Source: Gymnopus androsaceus JB14 (Eukaryota > Basidiomycota > Agaricomycetes > Agaricales > Omphalotaceae). Taken from it: a stretch of 64,000 nucleotides of DNA. The notes beneath the pieces are model-generated. The model worked only from the letters and a program-made list of their open reading frames with translations, ran no database searches and was not told the origin of the DNA. The position numbers and the translations under genes are program-made. Below, piece by piece: positions 1 to 12,080 of the stretch. How positions within the stretch are numbered: position 1 is the first letter of the stretch; every line of letters starts with the position of its first letter. The DNA lies in assembly GCA_009733575.1 (NCBI GenBank), contig ML769423.1, positions 124,001 through 188,000 on the forward strand, written 5' to 3'.

Positions 1-196
1 TTTCTTATATACTGTTGGGAGAGAATGACAAGTGTCAGATGGCTGTCAAATGGCGATATGAGTCAGTGATCCCACAGAACCTCATAGCAACCTATAGCAA
101 CTCATAGCAACTTATAGTTCTGTAGAGAACTATGGCTACTATGGCCTACTATGGCTTGCTATGGCTGCTATGGCCACTACCCAGGTTTTGCTGATG
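1..196. mobile_element. Right end of a CATCAGC-family TIR element (partial)
   Basis: The segment ends in CCAGGTTTTGCTGATG, the same inverted end found at 6572 and 19465. Ahead of it lies a dense array of short related words, atagcaact-like and then ctatggct-like, that are inverse complements of each other. The left end is not seen and probably lies before the window. No reading frame is present, so it looks like a non-autonomous DNA transposon. Confidence 0.55.
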
Positions 197-472
197 TTGG
201 GACAGCAGCCTAGCAGTCATAGTTGTATCTGGTTTCTCCAAACTATTCTTGGCAAAGCCTTTTTTTTTTCTTGGCCTCAAAGATGTAATTCCTTGTTTCA
301 ATCTATGTAATGATGTACTTATGTAGTCCCCAAATCCATCTCACTTGATGATAGCCTTTAGGCTGAGTTTCCCTGACTGAAACTCCAAACTGTACCAGTT
401 TGGAGAGTATCCAAGATGGATTATGTTCAAGTCTTAAAGATCCATAGTAAAATTGAGAAATAAATCTAATGA
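197..472. other. Spacer between two repeats, no gene seen
   Basis: This is AT-rich sequence between the TIR element end and the LTR-like element. No convincing exon was found on either strand. Confidence 0.5.
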
Positions 473-2235
473 TGATGAGTTAGATTTGTGCTGGGTATGA
501 AAACCGACCAAACAACAATCACCCCAATCTGATACAATCCAAAAGGTTTAATTTAATGCGAGGAAGGAGGTTGTCAAAGGTTCCCTCAACTACTAATTGA
601 TTCAAAGAGAAAAGCACTTGACAGTTGGCACAGACAGTGCGAGATGAACAAGGTTTTATATTTCGAGGGAGGTTTTGAAAAGACAACTAATGTACGACGA
701 CGCACTGAACTAATCAAGGGAAAAGCAAACACCAAACCACGGGTCAAGTACGCCAACTCAACAAACAACTTTGCGTATCTCAGGAGCCTTTACATCACCG
801 CGCAATGATACTCCAACTCTCAGGGAATCCCGCGAGTTACCTAACAAGCTTATATGACCACCGCGCAAGCCACTCGAGTAGGCATTTTTAACACACTCAG
901 CAAAGAGCGGGCAAGGGGTAGAATCTGTTGGTAAAGCTAGGTAACACTCTGAGAAGCTTCCTCCCTAAAACTAGACTAAGCCAACACTTGGGTCCAAGAT
1001 CTTTCCTAATCAACAACAGGCTTGTCGAGGTGTGCACATTAGGCTCCACCTGCAGTCCTAAGACTGATGTAACCTCTCTTCAAGATGAAAACCAGGAATG
1101 CTCAACTTAATAGCCGGGAAGTAGAATGAACAGCCTCAGTATTATTGAGGTTACAAGAAGGCCACCTGTTTCAAAGGTTGCAGAGGACAATGCAGATGTG
1201 TCTGAGCATGTACGAATCACTACAGGTCCTAAGATGAAACTGCATTTCAGGTATCAAGTCTAACTTTTTATTCCAAGATAGAATAGCTACCCTTATATAC
1301 TGAGCGAGATATAATAAAATAGGAAAATGAGAGAAACTGAGCGAGATAGGATGAAACAGAGTAAGTAAAATAGAAAAAGATAAATAATGTCCATATATGC
1401 GTGTATACTATGATTTTGCCTCAACGTTTCCTGCCTCGTTTGTTTGTCTTCCTTGATTGGGTCAACTTTTGGGATTTTTGGTCCGAATTGACTTGAGTCA
1501 TTTGCCTTTTTACAAGGCTCGCCAGTTCCTTTAGCAGAACAGCCCTTGGAAGTATTTCTATGTTTTTCCTCACCAATGGGAGACTGGTTATTATCCCTAG
1601 TTCCGCACAGTCTCGAGTCTAGATGCATGGTAGCATATGGATCTCGGTAAAACACTGAGGCTTGGATAGAAACACTCCTTGGTCCTTCCGTGCTCTGGAA
1701 GTAGCTACAGCAAGTGGGTCATGTGGCTGCATTGGATGGCCGCGGCTATCTGCCTGGGCGCTTTCCAGTGAGTGTCAACTTTGAGGGCACCCGTTAGGGT
1801 ACTTCCTCATCTCGGTCCACCTTGCTTTGTTCAATAAACTTGAGTGTTGTGTAGACTCCTTGGTGAGCTGATCGCGGAAGTGATGCCTTGTTAAGACTTC
1901 GATCCCTTGGTTATATACTTTGATGACCTAGCCTAGTATAACTGGTATGTGGGCTTGTTTATCTGCCTCGGTCAGCAACTTGTTATCTAACAAGCTTGCC
2001 TCGCTACACCATACCGCACATAGGACTTTGATTGAGGTGCATTCACAAAGTTAAGTATGGTACCATTGTGTGTGCTGTTACTCTGCAACCTCTTGAGTAG
2101 AATAGGTCCTTGGTAGATTTTAACTATCAGCTTGGGCTCACTATAGTTCTCTTATTGACCGTGTTTTGTTACTAACAGAACCTAGGATTATTGGTTCTGC
2201 ACAGTTCTAGCCTTAGCCAAAAAATCAGCGTATCA
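473..2235. mobile_element. LTR-like element, copy 1 (1,763 bp, TSD ATGA)
   Basis: The element starts TGATGAGTTAGATTTG and ends CAGCGTATCA, so it has TG...CA ends. The four bases ATGA occur directly before (469-472) and after (2236-2239) it. A second copy at 43968-46023 has the same ends and its own 4-bp duplication. The first 800 bp or so are closely similar in the two copies, and the middle is more diverged. No protein domain was recognised, so it is best read as a solo LTR or other non-autonomous LTR-type element. Compared with copy 2 it has many TG or CA where copy 2 has CG. Confidence 0.65.
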
Positions 2236-3117
2236 ATGACATACATTGCTCTGTTGGTGATGGACTAGCAAGAAGCTCCAGCTCTCTAAGATTGGCACCA
2301 ACATGTTTGAGTATGGAGGCAGCTTCTATAATCTAGCCCAGCAAAGCCATGGCAATTGCAGATTCTTATCTAAACCAATAGTGGGACAGACAACAGTCAC
2401 AGTCAAGGACCAATTTGTCAATTTGTAAGTATAGATCAAGGATCCAACAAATCCTCAACCTTCAACACTGGACCAGAACACACAGGCTTAGAGGAAGTAT
2501 GGGCCCCAAGCTTCAAGAGCCTTCTGTGCATTATGTGGTAAAATTGATGATTTCTGACATGTACTGGAGCATTTCTGCCAATGCTCTTAGCTTAGTTGAC
2601 AGTAGCTCCCAGTAGACTTTGTGGAATGACAGAATGTTCATATTAGCTGATGGACAACTTGAGCAGAGAGAGTATAAACACCTCCCAATCTCTAGGGCTA
2701 TTATAATTTTGTAGCTCCAAAGACTGAACATATAATGCTAGACATGAATTTTCATGGAAACAAGTGGTAACAGTGTTGAAGGGTTCAAGAATGATATGTT
2801 GGAAGATGTCACATTGGAAAGAGGAAACCCAAGATCTTCCAACTAGAGCATAGTTGAGAAGAGCATGCCTCAAAATAGAGATGTAATCCAAATCCGCAAC
2901 TTTGTTTCAAAGTTTGTTGGGTAATTACAATTATATCATTGTAGTCGGGACTTGCACTGGAACTTTTAGCATGCACCAAACTCAGACTCATTTCGTTACT
3001 TCTACTACAAGCAAGAATCAGGATTGCATTATCATCAAGAACTAGCATTGATATGGAAATATCTGAAGGAAAGTCTAATGTGTATATGATCCGAAATGTT
3101 TTCTGCCATCTGAACAT
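2236..3117. other. Upstream region of the F-box gene, no gene seen
   Basis: Several small open frames occur on both strands, but none has recognisable domains or paired splice sites. The 3' part probably contains the promoter of the F-box gene that starts at 3118. Confidence 0.4.
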
Positions 3118-4463
3118 ATGAATCCAGTTGTCATGTTCAGATCAAATGATACCTTCAGCTCATTCCCCCCTGAGCTACTGGCCCATATATTTGCCTACAG
3201 CCTCTCCTCAGATTCTATCACTTCCCCCCATAATTTTACCCAGGTCTGCTCACATTGGAGATCTATTGTGCACATATCACCAGAACTCTGGATGAACCTC
3301 ACTATTGAGCTTCCGCCTGCCCTCAAAACTGAGGCTGATGTGTTGAGACTTGAGGAACTAATAACAGAGTGGATACTGTGTAGTTCCAATCTTAGCATTG
3401 ATCTGCAAGTCAATGGCCCATTTTATGACCGTTTGGACATTCAGAGGAGCCTCTATACAAAACTCTATAAAACCATCATCCTCATTTTCTCTTATAAATA
3501 GAGAATATTGATACCCCCATATACTTGGGAGGCTCATGAACTTATTGCTAGCCTAAAGGAACTTCCCACCCTTCAAGAGCTTATGCTCTATACTTACGGT
3601 TGGGTCAACTTGTTCTGCTTTCTCATTTCCCAATGCCCCAAAGCTATACAAACTGTCTCTTGATCTTCCCCTATTACCTGCCATTACCTGTCTGGACACT
3701 GCCAGACAGGCTCATACCTGGAAGACTCACCAACTTGATGTTAACATCTAAGCCTGGAATAATGGGATTATCTCATGGTTTCATGCAGGATTTTCTTCAT
3801 CTCAGTCAACTACAACATTTGACAGACCTTGAAATTGATGGCATTGGTTGGTTTGAGTCCCATGTCTTGCCTTCAACATCTTCATCAGCAAAACCTGGTT
3901 GTTTGCTGGAGCTCTCAGAGCATTGAATTGAGGAGTCTGGAGACCTCTGGAGACCTCTGGCTACTCTGGCTACTCTGCAGCTGCCATCAGCCAAACCTGG
4001 ATATTTGCTGGAGCAGTCAGAGCATTGAATTGCGCTCTGGAGAGCTCTGGAGATCTCTGACTGCTCTGGTTGATCCGAGCAGACAACAGCTGTTGGACTT
4101 GAATGTTGGTTAAGTGACATAAAAGGAAATGGTTGCCAGGCCCTTCCTTTTACATCACATAACCAACAAAACGGTCACCCAATGCTGTAAACTGTCAGGA
4201 CATCATATAAAGGTGTTGCTGTTCAACTCAAAGTTGAACATTGACTTGTATTTTTTTTTCTTCCTTCCCCGGGTCTCCATTGTTGCAACTCGGTCCCACT
4301 TTCCCTCTTCTTACTGTAAGTTCATATCCCTTTTCAGCATCAATTCACTGATATTTTGGAAATGAGTAATAGCTGTAGGGCAGAGGCTGGCTTGGTGAAC
4401 AGGACTCTAAGTTTATTATTTAGTACTATAGTAGTACCTTGTCTGACTCCCCTTAACAATAAA

Positions 4464-4644
4464 TGTTGAGCAATATGACCGGGTGGACACCTTGATAGGT
4501 GGGATCAGTGAGCAGGGCGGGGGGGGCAAGAAAGATCAATTGTCAATATGTAACTAGTGTGTATATATAGTGAGTATAATAGGGGAATGGAAAATGGTAT
4601 AGGCTCGGAGCGGCCAGACAACCACATGGGCCGGATATCCAACA
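4464..4644 (-). mobile_element. Remnant LTR of a Copia-like retroelement
   Basis: Read on the minus strand it starts TGTTGGATATCC and ends CTCAACA, a short TG...CA unit of 181 bp. The adjacent GTGGGAG resembles a polypurine tract in the position expected for a 3' LTR. No matching second LTR or target duplication was seen. It lies inside the larger TIR element and is probably older cargo. Confidence 0.35.
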
Positions 4645-4864
4645 CTCCCACTTGTATGGTTGCGAAGAGGAATAAACAAACCAATAGCGTGTATGTATAT
4701 GTAAAAGGTCCAATGAATAAAAGAATAAAGAAACACAGAGCTTGGCTCCCACTCAACTTCTGTTTCCTAGAATGGTAACACCTCGTGTGTGCTGAAGGGC
4801 ATCTCTGCTGAGAGGACATGAGTGTCCATAGGTGTCAACGCAGCACCAGTATAGTTCACATTTA

Positions 4865-5011
4865 GGGCCCCAGGAGCAGCTTATGGACATTGGTTGCAAT
4901 GCCACATTCATTGATGAGGAACATATGAAGCAGGTGCTCAAGTTACTACTTTTAACGCAGGTGAAGATGACACCGCCGTATGAGAAAGGGGAAACAATAC
5001 GGATTATGTGA
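4865..5011 (+). pseudogene. Possible retropepsin relic
   Basis: A short open stretch contains DIGCNATFIDEEHMKQ, which resembles the flap-side part of retroelement aspartic proteases (D-x-G-x-x-x-x-F-I-D). It is closed by a stop at 5009-5011, and no flanking polymerase sequence was recognised. The call rests on this motif alone. Confidence 0.3.
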
Positions 5012-7181
5012 AAGAAGCGTTGAACTATTTGGCGGCCCGGGGTGAGCCCCGGAAATACATTCCGTCTGTACCAGAAAAAATCACAACATTGTACGAATGC
5101 TACGAAACTGTGCGGGTCGTGACTGGGCCCAACTCAATGGAAGATTGACAGGGGAGTACCACTTCAACAGCTTCCAAACAAAGTCAACTCGGGGAGTAAT
5201 ACTATAATATCAAGTCATCTAATGTATTCACTAATCTAATCTTGAAAGTTCTTCACGCACGCATACTGTAGCAAAAGAGTCTGTCAAAAAGCCATGATGT
5301 GATTCACAAAATTGAGTAAAATGAAATTTGACACACATGTCAAAGCGTCGATTACCAATAGGCCACTGTACTTTATTTCTGAACCTGATCCTCGAGATAT
5401 TTCAGCAAACAAATTTGTTTTTTTGGTAGAGCGTTGGGCACTTTTTAATCCACTTCAGGTCAGGTCGGCATGGTCGGCAACCCTCAGGCTGGTGTGCCTC
5501 TCCGAGTGGGCAGGGAAATAAAACTATTGAACATTTAATTGAAAGCAGTCGCGTGCAGTACTACATCGAGTTGCAAAACAAACAGGAACACGAAAACAAA
5601 CTCACAAATGGGAAAGCACATTGGAGCGAAAGAGATGATATCGAAGGTAAGGTATAACTTGATCGATGGGATGGGGAACAGGGAGATTGGAGGGAGAAAA
5701 CGGATATCAGATAGATGGATAGATATCGATGGAGGATGCCAAGCAGAACAGACAGATGGATGGATAGGATGAATGCTAGGCGAATGGATACCAAGTGGAT
5801 GGATGGATTGATATGCCAAAGCAAGTGGATGAATATGTATGTCGCCGACAAAATGAAAATAGCACTGTGAGCACGCATCAAGGGTGCGCGGGCCTAGAGC
5901 AAAAGAGCAACCACTGAATACCAGGGATGAGGGCTGTATATGAAAAGTGAAGAATGGTGCTTAGGCTCTAGGCCCGCGCACGTAAACAATAAAAATGGTA
6001 GTACACGCATGCAAAATGCTGGAATGGTTCGGAAGGCGGACCCAGAAGAAAGAGGACTGAAAGTGAGGGAGGAAGGATGTTGAAAGAATGGAATGGATGA
6101 GGTTGTTAATAACCATCTGAGGGTGAAGTACATTTCTCGGCCTAGTCAAGTCGTTCAAACTTGTACGTTCTCCCTATCAATGCAAAAATATCAGTCTCGT
6201 AACTTGACCAAGGTGTCAGAAAAAATATGTATGAAGCTTGACCAACAACATTCCCCGGAGGGTTATACAAACACACATGAAGTGTCGCGGAAGTCGAACC
6301 TGGGTAAATACCCTCACACTGGGTAGAATACCCACATCCAAGGTTTGTGCTGTCCTTCCACACCGCTTGGGTAAAGTTGCTGAACGTTGGCAAGGAGGGA
6401 TCATACGAATCTGTTCAAGGCGCATGTGTCAGTATTTTCCAGAGAGATCCAGAGAACTCAATAGTCCTCCAGAGCTTCCTGGAATTACTATCCTTGATAC
6501 AGCAGCTCCAGAAGCTATGGGTGCTCTGGAGCTCTCTGGAGATCTCTGGAAACCACCCAGGTTTTGCTGATGCCTTTCCCCAATCTGCAGGCATTTTCCA
6601 TCCATGGATTCATTGCTAGCCTGAGAGACTTACTCAATGCACTCACGCTTCCCTCACTCCAGAGACTGGTCCTCGGAAGATCCAGGATCAGTGGCTGTGG
6701 GAGTGAAACTTGTGGCCCAGAAGTGGGTTCTGCATTGCTTGAACTCCAGAAAAGATCATGTTTTCCTTTTTCAGCGCTCAGCCTGACTTGGATGTTGGAC
6801 AAGGAACAGATGGCAATTAGCTTGGATGATTTCTCTTGCTTTCTATCCGCCACTAACACAATTAATGAGCTACGCATCATTGCACATGGCAATACCAATA
6901 CATGTTGTCTCATGCAGCTTCTTTCTTACAAGGAACACAAACCAGAAAAGTACATCTTACCACATCTGAAGGTTTTTTCTGCGTTGTCATTGTATGACTC
7001 GAAGGATGCAAACTGCAGTTATTTTGTGGGATTTCTAAGTTCTTGCTGGTGGACTGGTGATTCGGCAAGACCATCTGCCACAGTGAGCAGGTCAGAGAAA
7101 TTTAACCTTAGTGGCTGTGATATCAGTCAAAGAACTCAGGAATACCTTGAAGTATGCTTTGAGGAGGGGCTGGGATTGTAA

Positions 7182-8702
7182 ATCATTCAAACATTTATCG
7201 GACAGTGTTTGCGGCGATATATATGGACAGGATGGAAATTTAAGTATTAGGTGACCATAGTGCAGTACAAGTACACAACTTATACATGCAGGTAGTTGAG
7301 ATCTCTGTGCTAGGTGCTACAACTTTACAGACCTGCCATTCGGACTGGGACTCAGATTGGCCTGCTTGTCTGATCGGTGCTTCTCCCAATCATTCTCAGG
7401 CTGGTAAAAAAAAATAAGGTTATTAATGGCATGACCAAGTACTACAGTTTCCAAAGCAATGTTGCCTTTCTTCAAGTGCATATTAGCTACTGCGTACATG
7501 CCAAAAGAAAAACGGAATGAAAAACAGGTTGGTTCTCAGTTCAGCATTCTGGGTGCTGCAGTTCAGTTTTCCATTTTGAGTTTGGTGGGTCTCAAAGTGG
7601 CCTCAAAGCTATCTTATTATCTTCAGTATGAGCTGCAGCCTGCAGAATGCATACAAAAGTATGCATTCTATCAAGACCTTGCACCCAGAGTACAGATGAC
7701 CTTTTCAGAATGAGTGGATATAGTTCAATTGTTCTAGTTCTTAGCCTTGCACCTCAATTGCACCTCAAGATTGATTCTTACCTAAACCCTGAGCTGATAC
7801 TGTAGCTACGGTAATTAATGAGATATGAGGCTTCATAAGCGCACAAAATCAACTGTGAAATCAAAAATTCGGACTAGGCCAACTTTAGCATCGATGCTAT
7901 AACACGCAATGAAGTAATGAGCTCTGCACATGAGCGCTCTACCCATGAGATCTGTCACAGAGCTCTAGACACCAGCTGTCAAATTATCAGCTGTCAATTG
8001 CACTCAACACATCTGCTGAAGATGATCTTCTGGATCGGATCCATGCTGGAATAAGTATTCTACTTGTGTAATCTACTCATCCTTGCACCATGAGAGGCGT
8101 GGCGCGACAATTTCGATGAAAATCTGCTTATTAAGCTAACGCCGGGACTGGCGGTCGGGCCATTGCCCATAGTCAAAAGTAACCATTTGACGTACTTGCA
8201 TTCGTGAATTACCTGTTGTTTCGAAGCTTGTCGACCGCTGCGACGAGTGGCCACGACGCGGAAGCGTTGGCCTGCTGCTAATACAACAGGCCCAGTCGAA
8301 TGACTTAAACAACGGTTGGACGCACCCGAATGGGTCGAAGAGCATCCAGCATCTAACCCCCCGAGGTTCCTGCAAAGATACTACTGAGATTCAGAAATCT
8401 GGATGATCATGGGCAAAGATCATACATACGTAGACATACGTATTACACGTCGATACGTTGCGAAAGGAGCCCAGGCTGGTTGGCATCTGGCATGAACATC
8501 GATGATGGGAGTCTGAGAGCGAACGGCGATGCGCGCAAGTCAAAGCAACACTTACGACACCCAAACAAGGTTGTTACGCTTCTTTCGTGGAGGTCTGCCA
8601 ATATATATTAGTACATATGTCTAGTAGTGTACACATCTTTAAAGATACAAGAAATCGCAGGTTGCGAGTGTACGGGTATGAACTCCAACAATTACAGATA
8701 AA
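7182..8702. other. Intergenic region with possible minus-strand exons
   Basis: No complete gene was found. On the minus strand, two exon-like pieces near 7480-7445 and 7400-7317 can be joined in frame across a GT...AG intron with a polypyrimidine tract (TTTTTTTTTACCAG), ending at a stop at 7317. The encoded tail is hydrophilic and unrecognised, and no upstream exons could be tied to it. The rest (7500-8700) shows nothing supportable. Confidence 0.25.
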
Positions 8703-10111
8703 TCATACAACCTCTGTATGCTCCGTTTTAGATTTCCCACCAGCCAAGCCATCTAGAGACCTGCTCGCCCGATTTTTCTCTGATAACGTTTCTCCGTTAC
8801 CGTTCGTATGAGGAATCCCAGGCGCGCTCCGAACTCTTTCTGGTTTCGGTGGGTTTTCTTCGATTCCACCTTCGTTGATTCCTCCTGGACCGGTCTTCTC
8901 TTTGAATAAAGTTAGGCCTCTGTTCTCCCAGTATGCCCGCTCGCGTTGAAGACCTCGACGAGCAAGGAAGTGACAACCGACCCAGCTGACGAGAGCCCAT
9001 AGGAAGAATTGCCCAAGGACCCAGCTAAAGACGTACAAGTTAGGCTTAAAGTCAATCACAGATCGCAGAAAGAAACGCACCCAAATGCAAAGTTTAATGG
9101 AGCCCCCCAAGTGACTGCAGCAGTCAGACCACAATATACGGCACCGGAAATGACCCAGTAGATTGTTAGCTGCGTCATGAGCAGTCGGAATGGAGGGGAT
9201 GTCTCGTATCTGAAATGAACGCAACGGTTAAAGATTGGAAACAGAACGAAGGCTAACGAGGCAATTACCTCGTGTGCACACGCTGGCGAAACTTTCGTCC
9301 GTGCTTGAAATCGACCGCGCCGACGTCTTCGATGCAGTAAAACACAGCAGGTTTCATGAGGGATCCAACGGGCTCTGATGAGCACCTTACGGGCAGGCGC
9401 CATCCGTAGTGAAAGGCAATGAGAGAAAACAGGAATACAACGGCGACAGGGCCGACGAGCATCATGGTTGACATGAGGAAGAAATTACTAAGAAAGAAGA
9501 GAGTTGAAAAAGATGTGCGAGCAAGGAGTAAGGAGGCTTACTAGAATGCGATGGCAGGTGCGATTGCGAGAGGAAATGCGAAAACCAAAAGAGCGAATGT
9601 GTACGTCCACATAACCTAAGTGACATGAGTAAGTTGAGGCCGATTTGAGTGCGAATTTGTGCATACAAAATCCAAATGCCACCACACGTCAGTGCCCAGG
9701 GGGCCATAGGTCGTTCGCTGCCTGACCACTGAAGGGTCGAATGAGTGGGAAGAATCAGGGTCAGTATCTGATGAAACGCACATCTTATGAGCCTAAAGGG
9801 GGCGTCGAAGCAGGAGGAAAGCCCAAGAGCAGCAGACGAGATACCGATGAGCGACTGGGTGTTAATGCTGGTGACTGAAGAAAGAGTTAGCAGAGAGAAA
9901 TCAAAGAAATGAAGAACGTACATGTTTGGAGAAGGTAGTATAGGAGGCACGGAATTAAAACATTGCAGAAAATGAGAAAAGAGATATAAGCTGCAACGTA
10001 GATTTTATTGTAGGAAAAGTGCAGATCGGGAAGTGTCAGAACGTCGTTGGAGTCATTAGAATGGTTCATAGGGGAGTTTGAGAGGCCAGAGTCGCGGTCA
10101 GTCGGAGACAT
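8703..10111 (-). CDS. Multi-pass membrane protein, unknown function
   Basis: The start codon is at 10111 and the stop lies near 8703. Exon 1 (10111-9922) is followed by short introns with clear GT/AG borders, for example 9921-9875. The protein is roughly 370 residues. It has a polar N-terminus, then about six hydrophobic segments: AAYISFLIFCNVLIPCLLYYLL early, a central pair around TYTFALLVFAFPLA, then MLVGPVAVVFLFSLIAF, and a last pair before a long polar, charged C-terminal tail. No catalytic motif was recognised, so the function is unknown. It shares a 262 bp upstream region with the divergent membrane-protein gene at 10374, and the two may be co-regulated. Confidence 0.75.
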
Positions 10112-10373
10112 GTTGGTGAAAATCAGAAAGACGGAAAATGGGAGATCTAGCTAGTTAAAGAAGGAAATCTTGGAGCGGGGTCGTCATATATGTCGCTGTC
10201 GAAAATTGGTGTGGGAGGGAGTGTGGCGCGCGGTGGCGCAGTGAATGATGTCAACAAGTGCGTCATCACAACCCCTTAACCCAAAATGACCGCCAAGACA
10301 GCAAATTTTACTTAAAGACTTTGTCTTCGATTTCTATAATTATTCACTTTTTCCCTTTCTCTCCCTTACTCCA
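10112..10373. promoter_or_regulatory. Shared divergent promoter region
   Basis: This 262 bp lies between the start codons of two divergent membrane-protein genes. A pyrimidine-rich stretch (ttttccctttctctccc) precedes the plus-strand start, as is common in fungal core promoters. No specific factor site is claimed. Confidence 0.45.
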
Positions 10374-11306
10374 ATGCCCTTCCCAACAAGAATATGGGGT
10401 TTCAACCTCGGCGAGATGCGTTGGAATGCATTCAAAGGTCGCAACATGTTCCAGAAGGGCTGGTCCAATTATCGTCGTCAACGCATGAGTACGTTTTTTT
10501 ATCGATTTATCAAGGAATTATATCTTACATTCAATTAGTCGCTTACCAGATTGGCATGAACATCTGCTTGGCTGCAGAATGTACAGCGACCTATTCTCTT
10601 TCCAAATACGAAGACCTGCAGAATCATGTCCAGGCCTACGCATTCACTCTTGAACCCCCCTATCAAGTCGAACTCCACAACGACGACTTAATTGCTGCCG
10701 AAGTCCTTACCATCGTCTTTTGTGTCTTTGTCGCTACGCTATTCGGTGCAGACCTCTTCTTCCTTGCCCAATTCCCTCGCCGCACATACCCCAAATGGTA
10801 CAACATCACGCGGCTAGGCTTTGGCTGTTGGTATTACGACTGGTCTTCTCGCTGCTGCTATAATGAGCACTGTACGTGATTTTCTTGATTGACGTGCTTT
10901 ATTCATCGCTCAACGTTTTTCAGGTCGTAATAGCCACCCATTCAGCGTTCATCACTGGCGCACCTGCGTCGGTGCAACAACAGTATACAGACTTTTTCTT
11001 CCGACCACCACTCAGTTCGTACCTTTCTTTGACCATCATCCTCTCATAAACTTAACTCTCCTTTAGAATATAATGTCTACTCTGTGAACATTGCCTACGT
11101 TTGCGTTCTTTGGATTGGATGGGTCTGTACGGTAGCATGGTACGTCCATCTTACCACCATTCACTCTATCTTGCGCTGATTGCGCATTGCCTATTAGCAC
11201 TGTCTTCATGTTTATGGGTGTGAGACACGAGATGCGATATGGCATCGAGTCAAGAGACACTCCTATCAACGAGAAGAAAATGACGAACGGATCCGAGTCG
11301 CCGTAA
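10374..11306 (+). CDS. Four-segment membrane protein, unknown; apparent 1-nt frameshift
   Basis: The start ATGCCCTTCCC is preferred because this frame gives IWGFNLGEMRWNAFKG and splices cleanly at 10489-10538. Later introns follow after MST, after RPPL and inside the VA-STVF stretch, and the gene ends at TAA 11304-11306. The protein is about 250 residues. It has four hydrophobic segments and an extracytoplasmic-like loop with QQQYTDFFFRPP. At 10817-10818 an extra G shifts the frame inside the third segment. Without it the sequence runs on as a hydrophobic helix, AVGITTGLLAAAIMST. This is either a sequencing slip or early inactivation. The family was not recognised. Confidence 0.65.
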
Positions 11307-12080
11307 TCAACTTTCATGTCTTTCCCATTGGGCTTTTGGTTTGGCTCGGTCATCTTACAACAGTGTGTAGGGGTGTCTTCGGGCCTCTGGCAAAAGAGGA
11401 GGTAGTAAAGTATTTTTAAAGATTAGGATTGGTTCCATTGTTCACGTTTCACGATAAAAGCATCATCAATATTCACGCCTAGCTATGTATCTATATTTCT
11501 ACCTCACGGACTTGTTAAGTACTGTACCTGACGAATACCCGTACATTATACCTGATAGATAATTCTTGAAATGTCATTGCATAGAAAAGTGCGACATCTG
11601 AGCGAGAATATTGAGAAACGAGGAGTAGGAGTGATGATGGTAACGGAGATACTGCGAGCGGTGCAGCCGTATGAAGCTCAGATACGTACATCCAGTCAGA
11701 CGGATCTCAGGAAAAGCGATCGAGGGCATAGCTCCTCTCGCGTTGAGATCAAAGTGCGTTTCAAACGCGCTCAAGAAGCCGCGTACGACATTGCAAGCTT
11801 CGCGTAGACCGTATCATGGATGAGTTGGCTGGTAGAGCGCGAACTGTGATATTCATGAGAAGAAGGATGGAAGATGTGTGAGCGAAATTCCTAATTTAGT
11901 GTCTAGAGATCAGCAAGCATGGAATTCAGTGAGCAGCTAATTATATGCTAGAAAGTCGTATATACGGAGTATCGACAGTATATAATTTAGAGCGTGCATC
12001 GAACAGTCTCTCTCTGCCCATCCATTCACTCAGCGTAAGCTGAGGGAGCTCACTGCGAGACTGCTGGATTACAGTTATCC
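11307..12080. other. Intergenic region, no gene seen
   Basis: The first part is 3' sequence of the preceding gene. An open frame at 11571-11807 has codon content like a chance frame, and no splice-supported exon was found. The right part is 3' sequence of the minus-strand gene ending at 12081. Confidence 0.4.

Larger units (their letters stand above)
3883..6572. mobile_element. 2.69 kb CATCAGC-family TIR element inside the F-box gene
   Basis: The left end is CATCAGCAAAACCTGG and the right end is its inverse complement, CCAGGTTTTGCTGATG. Both subterminal zones are crowded with ctctggag-like words. The left terminus is repeated in tandem (3883-3985 and 3987-4080). The interior holds older retroelement debris and no recognisable transposase. 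Flanking dinucleotides do not match (tt and cc), unlike the two cleaner copies at 19297 and 48782, so one end may have mutated or recombined. Confidence 0.6.
3118..7181 (+). pseudogene. F-box/leucine-rich-repeat-like gene split by a transposon
   Basis: The 5' part (3118-3882) begins with an F-box-like helix pattern, FPPELLAHIFAYSL, followed by VCSHWRSIVHISPELW, the classic start of agaricomycete F-box proteins that recruit substrates to SCF ubiquitin ligases. The 3' part (6573-7181) gives leucine-rich sequence such as LPSLQRLVLGRSRISG and ends at a normal stop. A 2.69 kb TIR element lies between them. The 5' part also has a stop at 3499-3501 and a frame change near 3610, which could be unrecognised introns but look like decay. 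The join across the element is not in frame, and the bases flanking it differ (tt and cc). The gene is therefore probably dead. The substrate is unknown. Confidence 0.6.

Noticed and set aside
1293..1655. 120-residue minus-strand frame inside the first LTR-like element
   Set aside because: The frame is not conserved in the second copy at 43968-46023, so it is not an element-encoded protein.
5690..5830. gatggatggat-like stretch as a functional repeat
   Set aside because: It is simple-sequence slippage with irregular units and no associated feature.
11571..11807. 78-residue plus-strand open frame
   Set aside because: It has no splice or domain support, and the opposite strand is open as well, typical of a chance frame.
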